From contig NZ_CP063813.1 in NCBI RefSeq assembly GCF_015277815.1, positions 3,596,001 to 3,660,000 on the forward strand: a stretch of DNA of 64,000 nt, written 5' to 3'. The position numbers and the translations under genes are program-made. Below the pieces are notes generated by a model, which saw nothing but the letters and a program-made list of their open reading frames with translations, did no database searches and was not told the origin of the DNA. The stretch comes from Microbacterium atlanticum (lineage in GTDB: Bacteria; Actinomycetota; Actinomycetes; Actinomycetales; Microbacteriaceae). Shown in pieces: positions 17,113 through 24,874 of this stretch. Each line of letters begins with the position of its first letter. Positions within the stretch are counted from its first letter, which is position 1.

Positions 17113-18819
17113 TCAGCGGGAGCGGCGCAGCCACCGCGGAAGGCGGGGCCAGGTCACACCGCGCTGGTCGGGCTCCTCGACCTCCAGCCCGTAGAAATAG
17201 CCGATGCGCTCGACGAACGCCTCGCGGCGTGCGTGCTCAAAGGCCTGTCGCTCACGACGGAACGCCACGATCGTCGACCAGCACATGAGAAGCATCACGA
17301 TGCTGAAGGGCAGCGCGATGGTGATGGCGGCCGTCTGAATGGCCCTGAGCCCGCCGGTGAGGAGCAGCGCGACCGCGAGCACGGCAGTGATGAGCGCGAA
17401 GAACGTGCGCACCCAGCGGGCGGGCTCCGGGTTGCCGCCCGTCGCGATCATGCCCATCACCAGCGCTCCGGAGTCGGATGAGGTGATGAAGAAGATCGCG
17501 ATCAGGATCATCACGCCGACGGTCAGCACCTGGGTCCCGGGAAAGTACTGCAAGAGCTGGAAGATCGATCCCTCGATGTCGACAGTGCCATCCGGAAGGG
17601 TCATCGAGCCAGGGTCGTTGAGCTCCAAGTACAGCGCCGACCCGCCGAGCACAGCGAACCAGAGGATCCCGAGCATCGTGGGGACGATGATCACACCGAG
17701 CACGAACTCGCGCACCGTGCGACCGCGCGAGACGCGGGCGATGAAGATCCCGACGAACGGCGCCCACGAGATCCACCAGCCCCAGTAGAACGAGGTCCAG
17801 GCGGCTTGCCACTCCTCTCCGGCCTGACCCTGGAACGCGCTCACGGTGAAGGAGAGGCCGACGAAGTTCTGGATGTACCCGCCGATCGACTGCACCCACT
17901 CCCTCAGCAGGAACTCCGTCTGCCCGAAGACCAGGATGAACAGCAGCAGCAGACCGGCGAGGACGAGGTTCGTGGAAGACAGCCACTTCATCCCCTTGGT
18001 GACACCTGAGAGCACGGACAGCAGCACGAACAGCGTGATGACGCCGATGAGCGCGATCTGAACCCCGACGTTCGGCTCCGCCAGACCGGCCGAGGTCAGC
18101 CCGGCACTGATCTGGAGCACGCCCAGTCCGAGCGAAGTCGCCACGCCGAACAAGGTTCCGGCGAGGGCGACGACGTCGATCGCGTGGCCCCACGCGCCCT
18201 CCACGCGCCTTCGGCCGAGTACCGGTTCGAGGGTCCAACGCACCGAGATCGGCCGGCGACGACGATGGATGGCGTAGGCCAGCCCCAGCCCCACGACGAC
18301 GTAGATGGACCACGCCTGCACGCCCCAGTGAAGGTATGTCTGCACGAGAGCCTGCTGGGCGAGCTGCGGTGGCGTCCCGGCGACTCCGGGACGGGGATCG
18401 ACGTAGTGGCTCAGAGGCTCGCTGACACCGTAGAACACGAGTCCGATCCCCATGCCCGCGGCGAAGAGGAGGGAGAACCAGGCGCCGACGGAGAACTCCG
18501 GCTTGTCGTCGTCACGCCCCAGCTTGATGTCGCCGAACCGCGAGAATCCCATCACCAGCGCGAACGCGACGAAGAAGGCGGCGATCAGCACGTAGTACCA
18601 GTTGAAGGCGTTGACGATGGTCGCCTGGATGGCCGTGAACATCGCCTCGGCGGCGGACGGAGCGAGGAGCGCGAATCCCGCGAAGGCGAGCACCACGACG
18701 GCGGCGGGCCAGAACACCCAGCGCTCGACGCCGCGAGCGCGGTGCGCGGGCGGGGCGCCGACGCTACCCGTCGGCGGGTGCGCGAATGCCTCGGAGCCGG
18801 AAGGGTCGTTGCTCACCAC
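17113..18819 (-). CDS. BCCT family betaine/choline/carnitine transporter
   Basis: 568 residues from GTG 18819. Twelve helices carry the BCCT hallmarks: GMGIGLVFYGVSEPLSHY, a glycine-rich stretch in helix 3, and WTSFYWGWWISWAPFVGIFI with the conserved Trp-rich box lining the substrate pocket, then ARVSRGRTVREF. The C-terminus is short and moderately charged. It likely performs Na+- or H+-coupled uptake of glycine betaine or a related quaternary ammonium compound for osmoprotection. The Gly-Met-Gly-Ile-Gly motif favours Na+ coupling. It stands alone; the neighbouring wHTH gene ends 70 bases upstream. Confidence 0.93.
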   Translation of the reverse strand: MVSNDPSGSEAFAHPPTGSVGAPPAHRARGVERWVFWPAAVVVLAFAGFALLAPSAAEAMFTAIQATIVNAFNWYYVLIAAFFVAFALVMGFSRFGDIKLGRDDDKPEFSVGAWFSLLFAAGMGIGLVFYGVSEPLSHYVDPRPGVAGTPPQLAQQALVQTYLHWGVQAWSIYVVVGLGLAYAIHRRRRPISVRWTLEPVLGRRRVEGAWGHAIDVVALAGTLFGVATSLGLGVLQISAGLTSAGLAEPNVGVQIALIGVITLFVLLSVLSGVTKGMKWLSSTNLVLAGLLLLFILVFGQTEFLLREWVQSIGGYIQNFVGLSFTVSAFQGQAGEEWQAAWTSFYWGWWISWAPFVGIFIARVSRGRTVREFVLGVIIVPTMLGILWFAVLGGSALYLELNDPGSMTLPDGTVDIEGSIFQLLQYFPGTQVLTVGVMILIAIFFITSSDSGALVMGMIATGGNPEPARWVRTFFALITAVLAVALLLTGGLRAIQTAAITIALPFSIVMLLMCWSTIVAFRRERQAFEHARREAFVERIGYFYGLEVEEPDQRGVTWPRLPRWLRRSR

Positions 18820-18889
18820 TTCACGCTAGCGATGCTGCGGCGGGACCGTCACCCGCGCGCGCTGCCGGCGCCTCGCATCCGCCCTGCCC

Positions 18890-19498
18890 TCACGCCTGCG
18901 GCCAGGAGTCGGCGAGCTTCGTCAGCAGCCGCGCGAGCTCGGTGCGCTCCTCGTCGGTGAACGCCGCGAGGGCGGCATCCATCGCCTCCCGCCGCTCGCC
19001 TCGGAAGCCCCGCACCAGCCGTGCGCCGGTGTCGGTGAGCGCCACCCGCGTGCGGCGGGCGTCGTCGGGATCGGCCTCACGGCGCACCAGGTCGAGCTGC
19101 ACGGCCTGCTGGACGAGCCGAGACGCCCGGGGCTGGTCCACTCCGACGGCGTCACCGATCTCGCCGACCGAGAGCGGGTGGGATGCCGCGGCCAGCGCTT
19201 CGAGCATCCGCATGCGTGCCGGCCCGCCGATGCGGGCGGGGCCGAGCCACGGCGGTGCGCCATGGCCGCCCGGTCCCCCGCGCCCCCACGGCCCTCGGCC
19301 TGGGAAGCCGTGCGCGGGCTCGCCGTGGCCCGCGTCTCCACCGTGCCCGTGCGTGCCGTGCGGACCGCCGTGCCTGTGCGCGCCGTGCGGACCGCCATGC
19401 GGCCCCTCCGCCCACGGCGGTCGCGGCATCCGGCGTCCGCGCAGTCGTGCGAGCGCGGCGGCGATCGCGTCGGACGGATCGTCGGGGGTGGATGGCAT
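18890..19498 (-). CDS. MarR-type winged-helix regulator with His/Gly-rich N-terminal segment
   Basis: 202 residues. Residues about 28-85 are extremely Gly/His/Pro-rich (HGGPHGAHRHGGPHGTHGHG and following), a likely metal-binding or disordered segment. The MarR winged helix follows from about residue 95: MRMLEALAAASHPLSVGEIG, VGVDQPRASRLVQQAVQLDL, ADPDDARRTRVALTDTGARL. The C-terminal helices give the dimer interface. On the minus strand TAAGTT (19510-19505) sits six bases before the ATG, suggesting a leaderless mRNA. It is divergent from a second His-rich wHTH gene across a CATG-rich operator region. The ligand is unknown; the histidines suggest a transition metal. Confidence 0.82.
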   Translation of the reverse strand: MPSTPDDPSDAIAAALARLRGRRMPRPPWAEGPHGGPHGAHRHGGPHGTHGHGGDAGHGEPAHGFPGRGPWGRGGPGGHGAPPWLGPARIGGPARMRMLEALAAASHPLSVGEIGDAVGVDQPRASRLVQQAVQLDLVRREADPDDARRTRVALTDTGARLVRGFRGERREAMDAALAAFTDEERTELARLLTKLADSWPQA

Positions 19499-19507
19499 GC
19501 TTCCAAC

Positions 19508-19572
19508 TTACATGCCACTTGACATGCAATCGAAGTCCATGTCACACTGCATGTACATGCACTTAGACATGT
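19508..19572. promoter_or_regulatory. Divergent operator region: array of six CATG half-sites
   Basis: CATG occurs at 19511, 19523, 19538, 19550, 19556 and 19568, with spacings of 12, 15, 12, 6 and 12 bases. Within it are a 7-bp inverted repeat TGACATG/CATGTCA (19520-19544), a perfect 12-bp palindrome GCATGTACATGC (19549-19560) and ACATGT (19567-19572). The stretch is AT-rich relative to the genome. It lies between the two divergent wHTH genes and is presumably bound by one or both products. Confidence 0.7.
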
Positions 19573-19613
19573 AAATCTCTCCGGCGGCTCCGACCGCCCC
19601 GAAAGGACTTCTC

Positions 19614-20528
19614 ATGAACGATCAGAACGACCAGGATCAGACGCCCGACGACGGCGAGACGGCGCGTCCCGACGACCGCCGCCCGCTCGGCTACTGGCTG
19701 CGCGTGGTGGACGCCCTGCTCGCGCGCGAGCTCGCCGCCGCACTCGACGCCGAGGGGATCTCGCGACGCGACTGGATGGCGCTGAACGTGCTCTCCGGTG
19801 ACGTGGATGCACCGGGCATGGCGGAGCGGCTCGCACGCAAGGGCAAGCGCCTGCGCGTGCTCGAAGAGCGCGGCTGGGTCCAGGAACACGGCGACGGCTC
19901 GTGGACGCTGACCGACCTCGGCCGCGCCGAGAAGGATCGCGTCGGCGCAATCGTCGACGGCATCCGCTCCCGCGTCACCGGCGCCGTCGGCGACGAGGCG
20001 TATGCGGCGCTGACCGGCTCGCTCGAGGCGATCGCCCGCGAGCTCGGCTGGGACGCGGAGGCGGACGAGCGCGACCGCCGATCCGCCGGGTTCGGACGAG
20101 CCGGCTTCGAGGCCGGCTCGCGGCCCGGATTCGCGCCGGGATTCCGCAGTCGGGGATTCGGCCCGCGCTTCGGCCCCGGTTCCGGCCTCGGCTTCCGTGG
20201 GCGGCCCCAGCCCTTCGGCCCCGACATCCACGCCGGCTACGGCCCGAACCTCCATCGCGGCTTCGCTCCCGGGCGCCCCGGCCACCCCGCCGAGCGGTTC
20301 GACGAGCCGCTGCGCGGTGAGGGCGATGACGGATGCCACGGCCACCACCCGTACGCCGGTCACAGCCACCGCGACCACGAGTCGCACCATGATCATGGCG
20401 GTCACCACGGCCACGAGCATGGTGGGCACCACGGGCGCGAGCACCGCGGCGGGCGCCGCACGCAGCGCGCGTACGAGCGCGGCTTCGACGCCGGGTTCGC
20501 GCGCGGCCGGGAGGCCGGCGCGGCCTGA
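19614..20528 (+). CDS. Winged-helix (MarR-like) regulator with long His/Gly-rich C-terminal tail
   Basis: 304 residues. An N-terminal wHTH-like domain (about residues 22-140) contains LGYWLRVVDALLARELAAAL, GISRRDWMALNVLSGDVDAP and VLEERGWVQEHGDGSWTLTD. It is followed by a Gly/Phe/Arg/Pro-rich region (GFGPRFGPGSGLGFRGRP) and a tail with more than twenty histidines (HGHHPYAGHSHRDHESHHDH and onward), then a short basic C-terminus. The DNA-binding half resembles MarR proteins; the tail could chelate Ni, Co, Zn or Cu. It is divergent from another His-rich wHTH gene. Although the sequences differ, the shared architecture suggests one metal-responsive circuit. Confidence 0.75.
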   Translation: MNDQNDQDQTPDDGETARPDDRRPLGYWLRVVDALLARELAAALDAEGISRRDWMALNVLSGDVDAPGMAERLARKGKRLRVLEERGWVQEHGDGSWTLTDLGRAEKDRVGAIVDGIRSRVTGAVGDEAYAALTGSLEAIARELGWDAEADERDRRSAGFGRAGFEAGSRPGFAPGFRSRGFGPRFGPGSGLGFRGRPQPFGPDIHAGYGPNLHRGFAPGRPGHPAERFDEPLRGEGDDGCHGHHPYAGHSHRDHESHHDHGGHHGHEHGGHHGREHRGGRRTQRAYERGFDAGFARGREAGAA

Positions 20529-20552
20529 GCCGCGGCATCCGTCGACAACGCG

Positions 20553-20601
20553 CACGCGCGCCGAGACCTCACGTGACACGTGGCGTCTCGGCGCGCGCGT
20601 G
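20553..20601. repeat. Long GC-rich hairpin between wHTH gene and cbiX
   Basis: A 13-bp perfect inverted repeat (CGCGCGCCGAGAC with GTCTCGGCGCGCG, 20555-20567 and 20585-20597) surrounds a 17-base loop that itself contains CACGTG and CGTG. It may terminate the wHTH transcript. Its GCCGAGAC core and 17-base loop recall the GCCAAGACAC hairpins at 43655 and 56756. Confidence 0.6.
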
Positions 20602-20652
20602 GTCTCTCACTCCGGCGCGGGCGTCACACGCCCGTCATCGAGGCGAGGCACA

Positions 20653-21366
20653 ATGGGGCGCGTGACCCCCGCCCTGCTCGCCATCTCGCACGGCACGTCG
20701 TCCCCCGCGGGGCAGGCGGCGGTGGAGGCGCTGGTGGAGGCGGTCGCGCGCCGGCTGCCCGACACGATCGTGCGGCTCGGGCATGTGGACGTGCAGCAAC
20801 CCGACGTCGCGGCATCCCTCGACGCGATGCCCGCCGGCACGCCGGTCGTGATCGTGCCGCTCCTGCTGTCGGCCGGCTACCACGTGCGTGTCGACCTCAT
20901 CCAGCAGACCGCCGGGCGCGACCGCGTCCTCATCGCTCCCGCGCTCGGTCCCGACCCCCGGCTCGTCGATGCTCTGCTCGCCCGCCTCTCCCCACTCGAG
21001 CCCGCCGCAGCCGACGCCGTCGTGCTCGCCGTCGCCGGCTCCAGCGACGACCGTGCCAACGAGGACTGCCGCGAGATCGGACGGATGCTGGGCGCCCGGC
21101 TCGCACGCGAGGTCGCGGTCGGCTTCCTCGCGGCCGCCGACCCGCGCGTCGACGTCGCGGTGGCGGCCGCCGGCGCCGACGGCGCCCGCGTGGTGGTGGC
21201 CGACTATCTCCTCGCCCCCGGCTACTTCCACGACCTGGCCGTCAAGCTTGCGGGCGGGGCGCCCGTGGCGGCGCCGCTGCTCGGCGACGACGAGCCCCCG
21301 GCCGCCCTCGTCGAGCTCGTCCTCGAGCGCTACCGCGTCGCGGCCGGCCGCACCGCAACTGTGTGA
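20653..21366 (+). CDS. Sirohydrochlorin chelatase (CbiX/SirB family)
   Basis: 237 residues. The N-terminal half starts ALLAISHGTSS, the chelatase SHG motif with the metal-binding His, and continues with VPLLLSAGYHVRVDL, whose His is the second ligand position. The C-terminal half repeats the fold (VVLAVAGSSDDRAN, VADYLLAPGYFHDLAVKLA). The protein inserts Fe2+ (or Co2+) into sirohydrochlorin. Its position 130 bases before sulfite reductase, a siroheme enzyme, favours the ferrochelatase role. ATG 20653 is used; GTG 20662 is an alternative start three codons later. Confidence 0.88.
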   Translation: MGRVTPALLAISHGTSSPAGQAAVEALVEAVARRLPDTIVRLGHVDVQQPDVAASLDAMPAGTPVVIVPLLLSAGYHVRVDLIQQTAGRDRVLIAPALGPDPRLVDALLARLSPLEPAAADAVVLAVAGSSDDRANEDCREIGRMLGARLAREVAVGFLAAADPRVDVAVAAAGADGARVVVADYLLAPGYFHDLAVKLAGGAPVAAPLLGDDEPPAALVELVLERYRVAAGRTATV

Positions 21367-21427
21367 CGCCCCGTTACGCCGGTTAACGCACGTTGACACT
21401 CGGATAGGACGGGACGCCGCGCGCTTC

Positions 21428-21433
21428 TAGCCT
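21428..21433 (+). promoter_or_regulatory. Candidate -10 element of the sulfur-assimilation operon
   Basis: TAGCCT (TANNNT pattern) lies six bases before the ATG of the leader ORF at 21440, the arrangement expected if transcription begins at that A and the leader peptide is translated from a leaderless mRNA. No good -35 is seen at the matching distance; the TTGACA at 21393 is too far. Confidence 0.4.
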
Positions 21434-21439
21434 CACGGG

Positions 21440-21499
21440 ATGGACTCGATGAAGTCCTGCCCGGGCACGGCCCGGGAATCGACCCGGAGGCCACCGTGA
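21440..21499 (+). CDS. Putative leader peptide (19 residues, one Cys) upstream of sulfite reductase
   Basis: The ORF reads MDSMKSCPGTARESTRRPP and stops at TGA 21497-21499, overlapping the GTG of the sulfite reductase gene (GTGA), so the two are translationally coupled. The Cys codon (TGC, 21458-21460) enters the 5' arm of a perfect 7-bp hairpin. Cys-encoding, often leaderless, short ORFs ahead of cysteine-biosynthesis operons act as cysteine attenuators in mycobacteria. By analogy, stalling at Cys when Cys-tRNA is scarce could expose the downstream ribosome-binding site. Only one Cys codon is present, whereas mycobacterial examples usually have several, so the role is inferred. Confidence 0.5.
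   Translation: MDSMKSCPGTARESTRRPP
21460..21476 (+). promoter_or_regulatory. Hairpin inside the leader ORF
   Basis: CCCGGGC and GCCCGGG form a perfect 7-bp stem with a 3-base loop (ACG), overlapping the last base of the leader Cys codon. It ends 10 bases before the GGAGG ribosome-binding site (21486-21490) of sulfite reductase. Confidence 0.5.
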
Positions 21500-23223
21500 C
21501 CATCAGCGACACCGACGCGCGTGCGGCAGCGGAGCGACCGCGCGCCGCCGTGCGCCCACCCCGGCCGTCGTCGAAGCCGAACGGCCAGTGGAAGATCGAC
21601 GGCACGACCCCGCTCAACGGCAACGAGGAGTGGAAGCAGGTCGACAACGGCCTGAGCGTGCGCGAGCGCATCGAGAACGTGTACTCGAAGGGCGGCTTCG
21701 CCTCGATCGACCCGACCGATCTGCACGGCCGGTTCCGGGTGTGGGGCCTGTACACGCAGCGCAAGCCCGGTATCGACGGCGGCCGCACCGCGACCCTCAC
21801 GCCCGAAGAGCTCGAGGACGAGTACTTCATGCTGCGCGTGCGCATCGACGGCGGCCAGCTCACCACCGCGCAGCTGCGGGTCATCGCCGGTATCTCGACC
21901 GAGTTCGCGCGCGGCACCGCCGACATCACCGACCGCCAGAACATCCAGCTGCACTGGATCCGCGTCGAGGACGTCCCCGAGATCTGGCGCCGCCTCGAGG
22001 CGGTGGGCCTCGGCACCACGGAGGCGTGCGGCGACGTGCCGCGGGTCATCCTCGGCTCGCCCGTCGCCGGCATCGCCGCCGACGAGCTCATCGACCCGAC
22101 GCCGCAGATCCAGGAGATCACCGCGCGCTTCCTCGGCGACGAGACGCTGGCGAACCTCCCCCGCAAGTTCAAGTCGGCGATCACCGGTCACCCGAGCCAG
22201 GACGTCGTGCACGAGATCAACGACGTCGCGTTCGTCGCCGTCGAGCACCCCGAGCTCGGCGTCGGCTACGACCTGTGGGTCGGCGGTGCGCTGTCGACCA
22301 CCCCGCGACTGGGCGAACGCCTCGGCGCGTTCGTGCGCCCGGACCAGGTGGCGGATGCCTGGCACGGTGTGACCCAGATCTTCCGCGACTACGGCTACCG
22401 CCGCCTGCGCAACAAGGCCCGCTTGAAGTTCCTCCTGGCCGAGTGGGGCACCGAGAAGTTCCGTCGGGTGCTGCAGGACGAGTACCTCGGGTACGCCCTT
22501 CCCGACGGCCCCGCGCCCGCCCGGCCGCAGACGATCGGCGACCACGTCGGCGTGCACGAGCAGAAGGACGGCCGCTTCTACATCGGCGTCACCCCGATCG
22601 TCGGCCGCGTCTCTGGCCCGAACCTCGCCAAGCTCGCCGACGTGATCGAGGCGCACGGCTCGACCCGCCTGCGCACCACGCCGCACCAGAAGCTCGTGAT
22701 CCTCGACGTGCCCGAAGCGAACGTCGAGCCGCTCATCGGCGAGCTGGATGCCCTCGGGCTGCAGGCGCGACCGAGCCTCATCCGCCGCGGCACCATCGCG
22801 TGCACCGGCATCGAGTTCTGCAAGCTCGCCATCGTCGAGACGAAGGTCAACGCCACGGCGGCCGTGATCGACCTCGAAGAGCGCCTCAAGGGCTTCGAGC
22901 TGCCGCATCCGATCTCCCTGCACGTCAACGGATGCCCCAACTCGTGCGCGCGCATCCAGACCGCCGACATCGGGCTCAAGGGTCAGCTCGTCACGATCGA
23001 CGGCGAGCAGGTGCCCGGCTACCAGGTGCACCTCGGCGGCGGGCTGGCGTCGCAGGACCGCGACGAGCCCGGCCTCGGCCGCACCGTGCGCGGCCTCAAG
23101 GTGGCGGCCGACGGCATCGCCGACTACGTCGAGCGCGTCGTCACGCGCTTCCTCGCCGACCGCGAGGCTGACGAGACGTTCGCCCGGTGGGCGCACCGCG
23201 CCAACGAGGAGGCGCTGCAGTGA
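21496..23223 (+). CDS. sir: Ferredoxin-dependent sulfite (or nitrite) reductase
   Basis: 575 residues from GTG 21496, with GGAGG five bases upstream. Two nitrite/sulfite reductase half-domains and two 4Fe-4S/siroheme segments are seen. The cluster ligands are in CTGIEFC (C-x5-C) and CPNSC (C-x3-C), in the stretch from about residue 434 to 485. Basic siroheme-carboxylate ligands are likely in TDRQNIQLHW and RTTPHQK. The enzyme reduces sulfite to sulfide with six electrons from ferredoxin. The next genes (cysH, cysD, cysN) make sulfite reductase far more likely than nitrite reductase. It overlaps the leader ORF and cysH by 4 bases each. Confidence 0.9.
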   Translation: MTISDTDARAAAERPRAAVRPPRPSSKPNGQWKIDGTTPLNGNEEWKQVDNGLSVRERIENVYSKGGFASIDPTDLHGRFRVWGLYTQRKPGIDGGRTATLTPEELEDEYFMLRVRIDGGQLTTAQLRVIAGISTEFARGTADITDRQNIQLHWIRVEDVPEIWRRLEAVGLGTTEACGDVPRVILGSPVAGIAADELIDPTPQIQEITARFLGDETLANLPRKFKSAITGHPSQDVVHEINDVAFVAVEHPELGVGYDLWVGGALSTTPRLGERLGAFVRPDQVADAWHGVTQIFRDYGYRRLRNKARLKFLLAEWGTEKFRRVLQDEYLGYALPDGPAPARPQTIGDHVGVHEQKDGRFYIGVTPIVGRVSGPNLAKLADVIEAHGSTRLRTTPHQKLVILDVPEANVEPLIGELDALGLQARPSLIRRGTIACTGIEFCKLAIVETKVNATAAVIDLEERLKGFELPHPISLHVNGCPNSCARIQTADIGLKGQLVTIDGEQVPGYQVHLGGGLASQDRDEPGLGRTVRGLKVAADGIADYVERVVTRFLADREADETFARWAHRANEEALQ

Positions 23224-23963
23224 CCGTCTCCCTCGCGCCCCGCGTCGCCGCCAAGCGCACGCACGAAGAGCTCAAGGCCCTCGCCGAGCACGGCAACCTC
23301 GAGCTCGGCAGCCTGACCGACCACGAGGCATCCGCCGCAGAGGTCGTGGCGTGGGCTGCTCGCAACTTCTCGATGACCACCGCCGCCGTCGCCTGCTCGA
23401 TGGCCGACGCCGCGCTCCCCCACCTGGTCGCCGAGCAGCTGCCGGGCGTGGATGTGCTGTTCCTCGACACCGGGTATCACTTCACCGAGACCTACGCCAC
23501 GCGCGACGAGGTGCAGCGCGCCCTCGACGTGCGGATCGTCGACATCACCCCCGACCAGACGGTCGCCGAGCAGGACGCCGAGTTCGGCGCGAAGCTGTTC
23601 GAGCGCGATGCGAGCCTGTGCTGCGCGCGCCGCAAGGTCGCGCCGCTGCAGGACGCGCTCGGCGGCTACGAGGTGTGGTTCACCGGCGTCCGCCGCGACG
23701 AGGCGCCCACCCGCACGAACACGCCGCTGGTGACCTGGGACGAGCGCAACGGTCTGGTCAAGGTGAACCCGGTCGCCGCGTGGAGCTTCGACGACGTGCT
23801 GTCGTACGCCGCCGCGCACAAGGCGCCGGTGAACCTGCTCGTCGGGTTCGGCTACCCCTCCATCGGCTGCCAGCCGTGCACGAGACCCGTCGCCCCCGGC
23901 GAAGACCCCCGATCCGGCCGCTGGGCCGGCTCCGCCAAGATCGAATGCGGGCTCCACGAATGA
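23220..23963 (+). CDS. cysH: Phosphoadenylyl/adenylyl-sulfate reductase (CysH)
   Basis: 247 residues from GTG 23220, which overlaps the sulfite reductase stop as GTGA. The PAPS-reductase fold shows a P-loop-like segment (AACSMADAAL in place of SFGAED) and LFLDTGYHFTETYATRD. The cysteines in SLCCARRK and GCQPCTR (CC...CxxC) bind a 4Fe-4S cluster, the mark of APS-reducing enzymes. The catalytic Cys is in the C-terminal KIECGLHE. It reduces activated sulfate to sulfite. With cysC absent from the window and CysN single-domain, APS is the likely substrate. Confidence 0.93.
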   Translation: MTVSLAPRVAAKRTHEELKALAEHGNLELGSLTDHEASAAEVVAWAARNFSMTTAAVACSMADAALPHLVAEQLPGVDVLFLDTGYHFTETYATRDEVQRALDVRIVDITPDQTVAEQDAEFGAKLFERDASLCCARRKVAPLQDALGGYEVWFTGVRRDEAPTRTNTPLVTWDERNGLVKVNPVAAWSFDDVLSYAAAHKAPVNLLVGFGYPSIGCQPCTRPVAPGEDPRSGRWAGSAKIECGLHE

Positions 23964-24874
23964 CCGTTACCGCCGCCCCCGCCGCACTGTCGACCCTCGA
24001 CCTGCTCGAGGCCGAGGCCATCCACGTCATCCGCGAGGTGGTCGCGGAGTTCGAGCGTCCGGTGCTGCTGTTCTCCGGCGGCAAGGACTCGGTCGTCGTG
24101 CTGCACCTCGCCACCAAGGCGTTCGCACCGGGCAAGGTGCCCTTCCCGGTGCTGCACGTCGACACGGGGCACAACTTCCCCGAGGTGCTCGCCTTCCGCG
24201 ATGAGACCGTGCGGCGCCTCGGCATCCGCCTCGAGGTCGCCCGCGTGCAGGACTACATCGACGACGGCCGCCTGCAGGAGCGCGCCGACGGCACCCGCAA
24301 CCCGCTGCAGACGCTTCCGCTCCTCGACGCCATCGCGGCCGGGCGGCACGACGCCGTCTTCGGCGGCGCTCGGCGCGACGAGGACAAGGCGCGCGCCAAG
24401 GAGCGCATCATCTCGCTGCGCGACGAGTTCGGGCAGTGGGACCCGCGCAACCAGCGACCGGAGCTGTGGAGCCTGTACAACGGCCGCCACACGCCCGGTC
24501 AGCACGTGCGCGCGTTCCCGATCTCGAACTGGACCGAGCTCGACGTCTGGCGCTACATCGAGCGCGAGGGCATCCCGCTCCCGTCCCTGTACTTCGCACA
24601 CGAGCGCGAGGTCTATGCCCGCGACGGCATGTGGCGCCCGGTCGGCCCGTTCTCGCCGCCGCGCGAGAGCGAGACCGTCGAGGTGCGCACCGTCCGCTAC
24701 CGCACCGTGGGCGACATGAGCTGCACCGGAGCGGTGGAATCGGATGCTGCCGACCTGGCGTCGATCGTCGCCGAAGTCGCCGTCTCGACCCTCACCGAGC
24801 GCGGTGCGACGCGCGCCGACGACCGCCTCAGCGAGGCGGCCATGGAGGACCGCAAGAAGGACGGGTACTTCTGA
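23960..24874 (+). CDS. cysD: Sulfate adenylyltransferase subunit 2 (CysD)
   Basis: 304 residues; ATG 23960 overlaps the cysH stop (ATGA). The PP-loop ATP pyrophosphatase motif SGGKDSVV lies at about residues 39-46. VLHVDTGHNFPE, GGARRDEDKARAKER and RAFPISNWTELDVWRYI are all diagnostic. The protein ends DRKKDGYF, as in most CysD sequences. Together with CysN it forms ATP sulfurylase, making APS from sulfate and ATP. Confidence 0.97.
   Translation: MTVTAAPAALSTLDLLEAEAIHVIREVVAEFERPVLLFSGGKDSVVVLHLATKAFAPGKVPFPVLHVDTGHNFPEVLAFRDETVRRLGIRLEVARVQDYIDDGRLQERADGTRNPLQTLPLLDAIAAGRHDAVFGGARRDEDKARAKERIISLRDEFGQWDPRNQRPELWSLYNGRHTPGQHVRAFPISNWTELDVWRYIEREGIPLPSLYFAHEREVYARDGMWRPVGPFSPPRESETVEVRTVRYRTVGDMSCTGAVESDAADLASIVAEVAVSTLTERGATRADDRLSEAAMEDRKKDGYF

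Noticed and set aside
21387..21416. TTGACA at 21393-21398 as -35 of the sulfur operon
   Set aside because: No acceptable -10 occurs 16-19 bases downstream; the TAGCCT at 21428 is 29 bases away.
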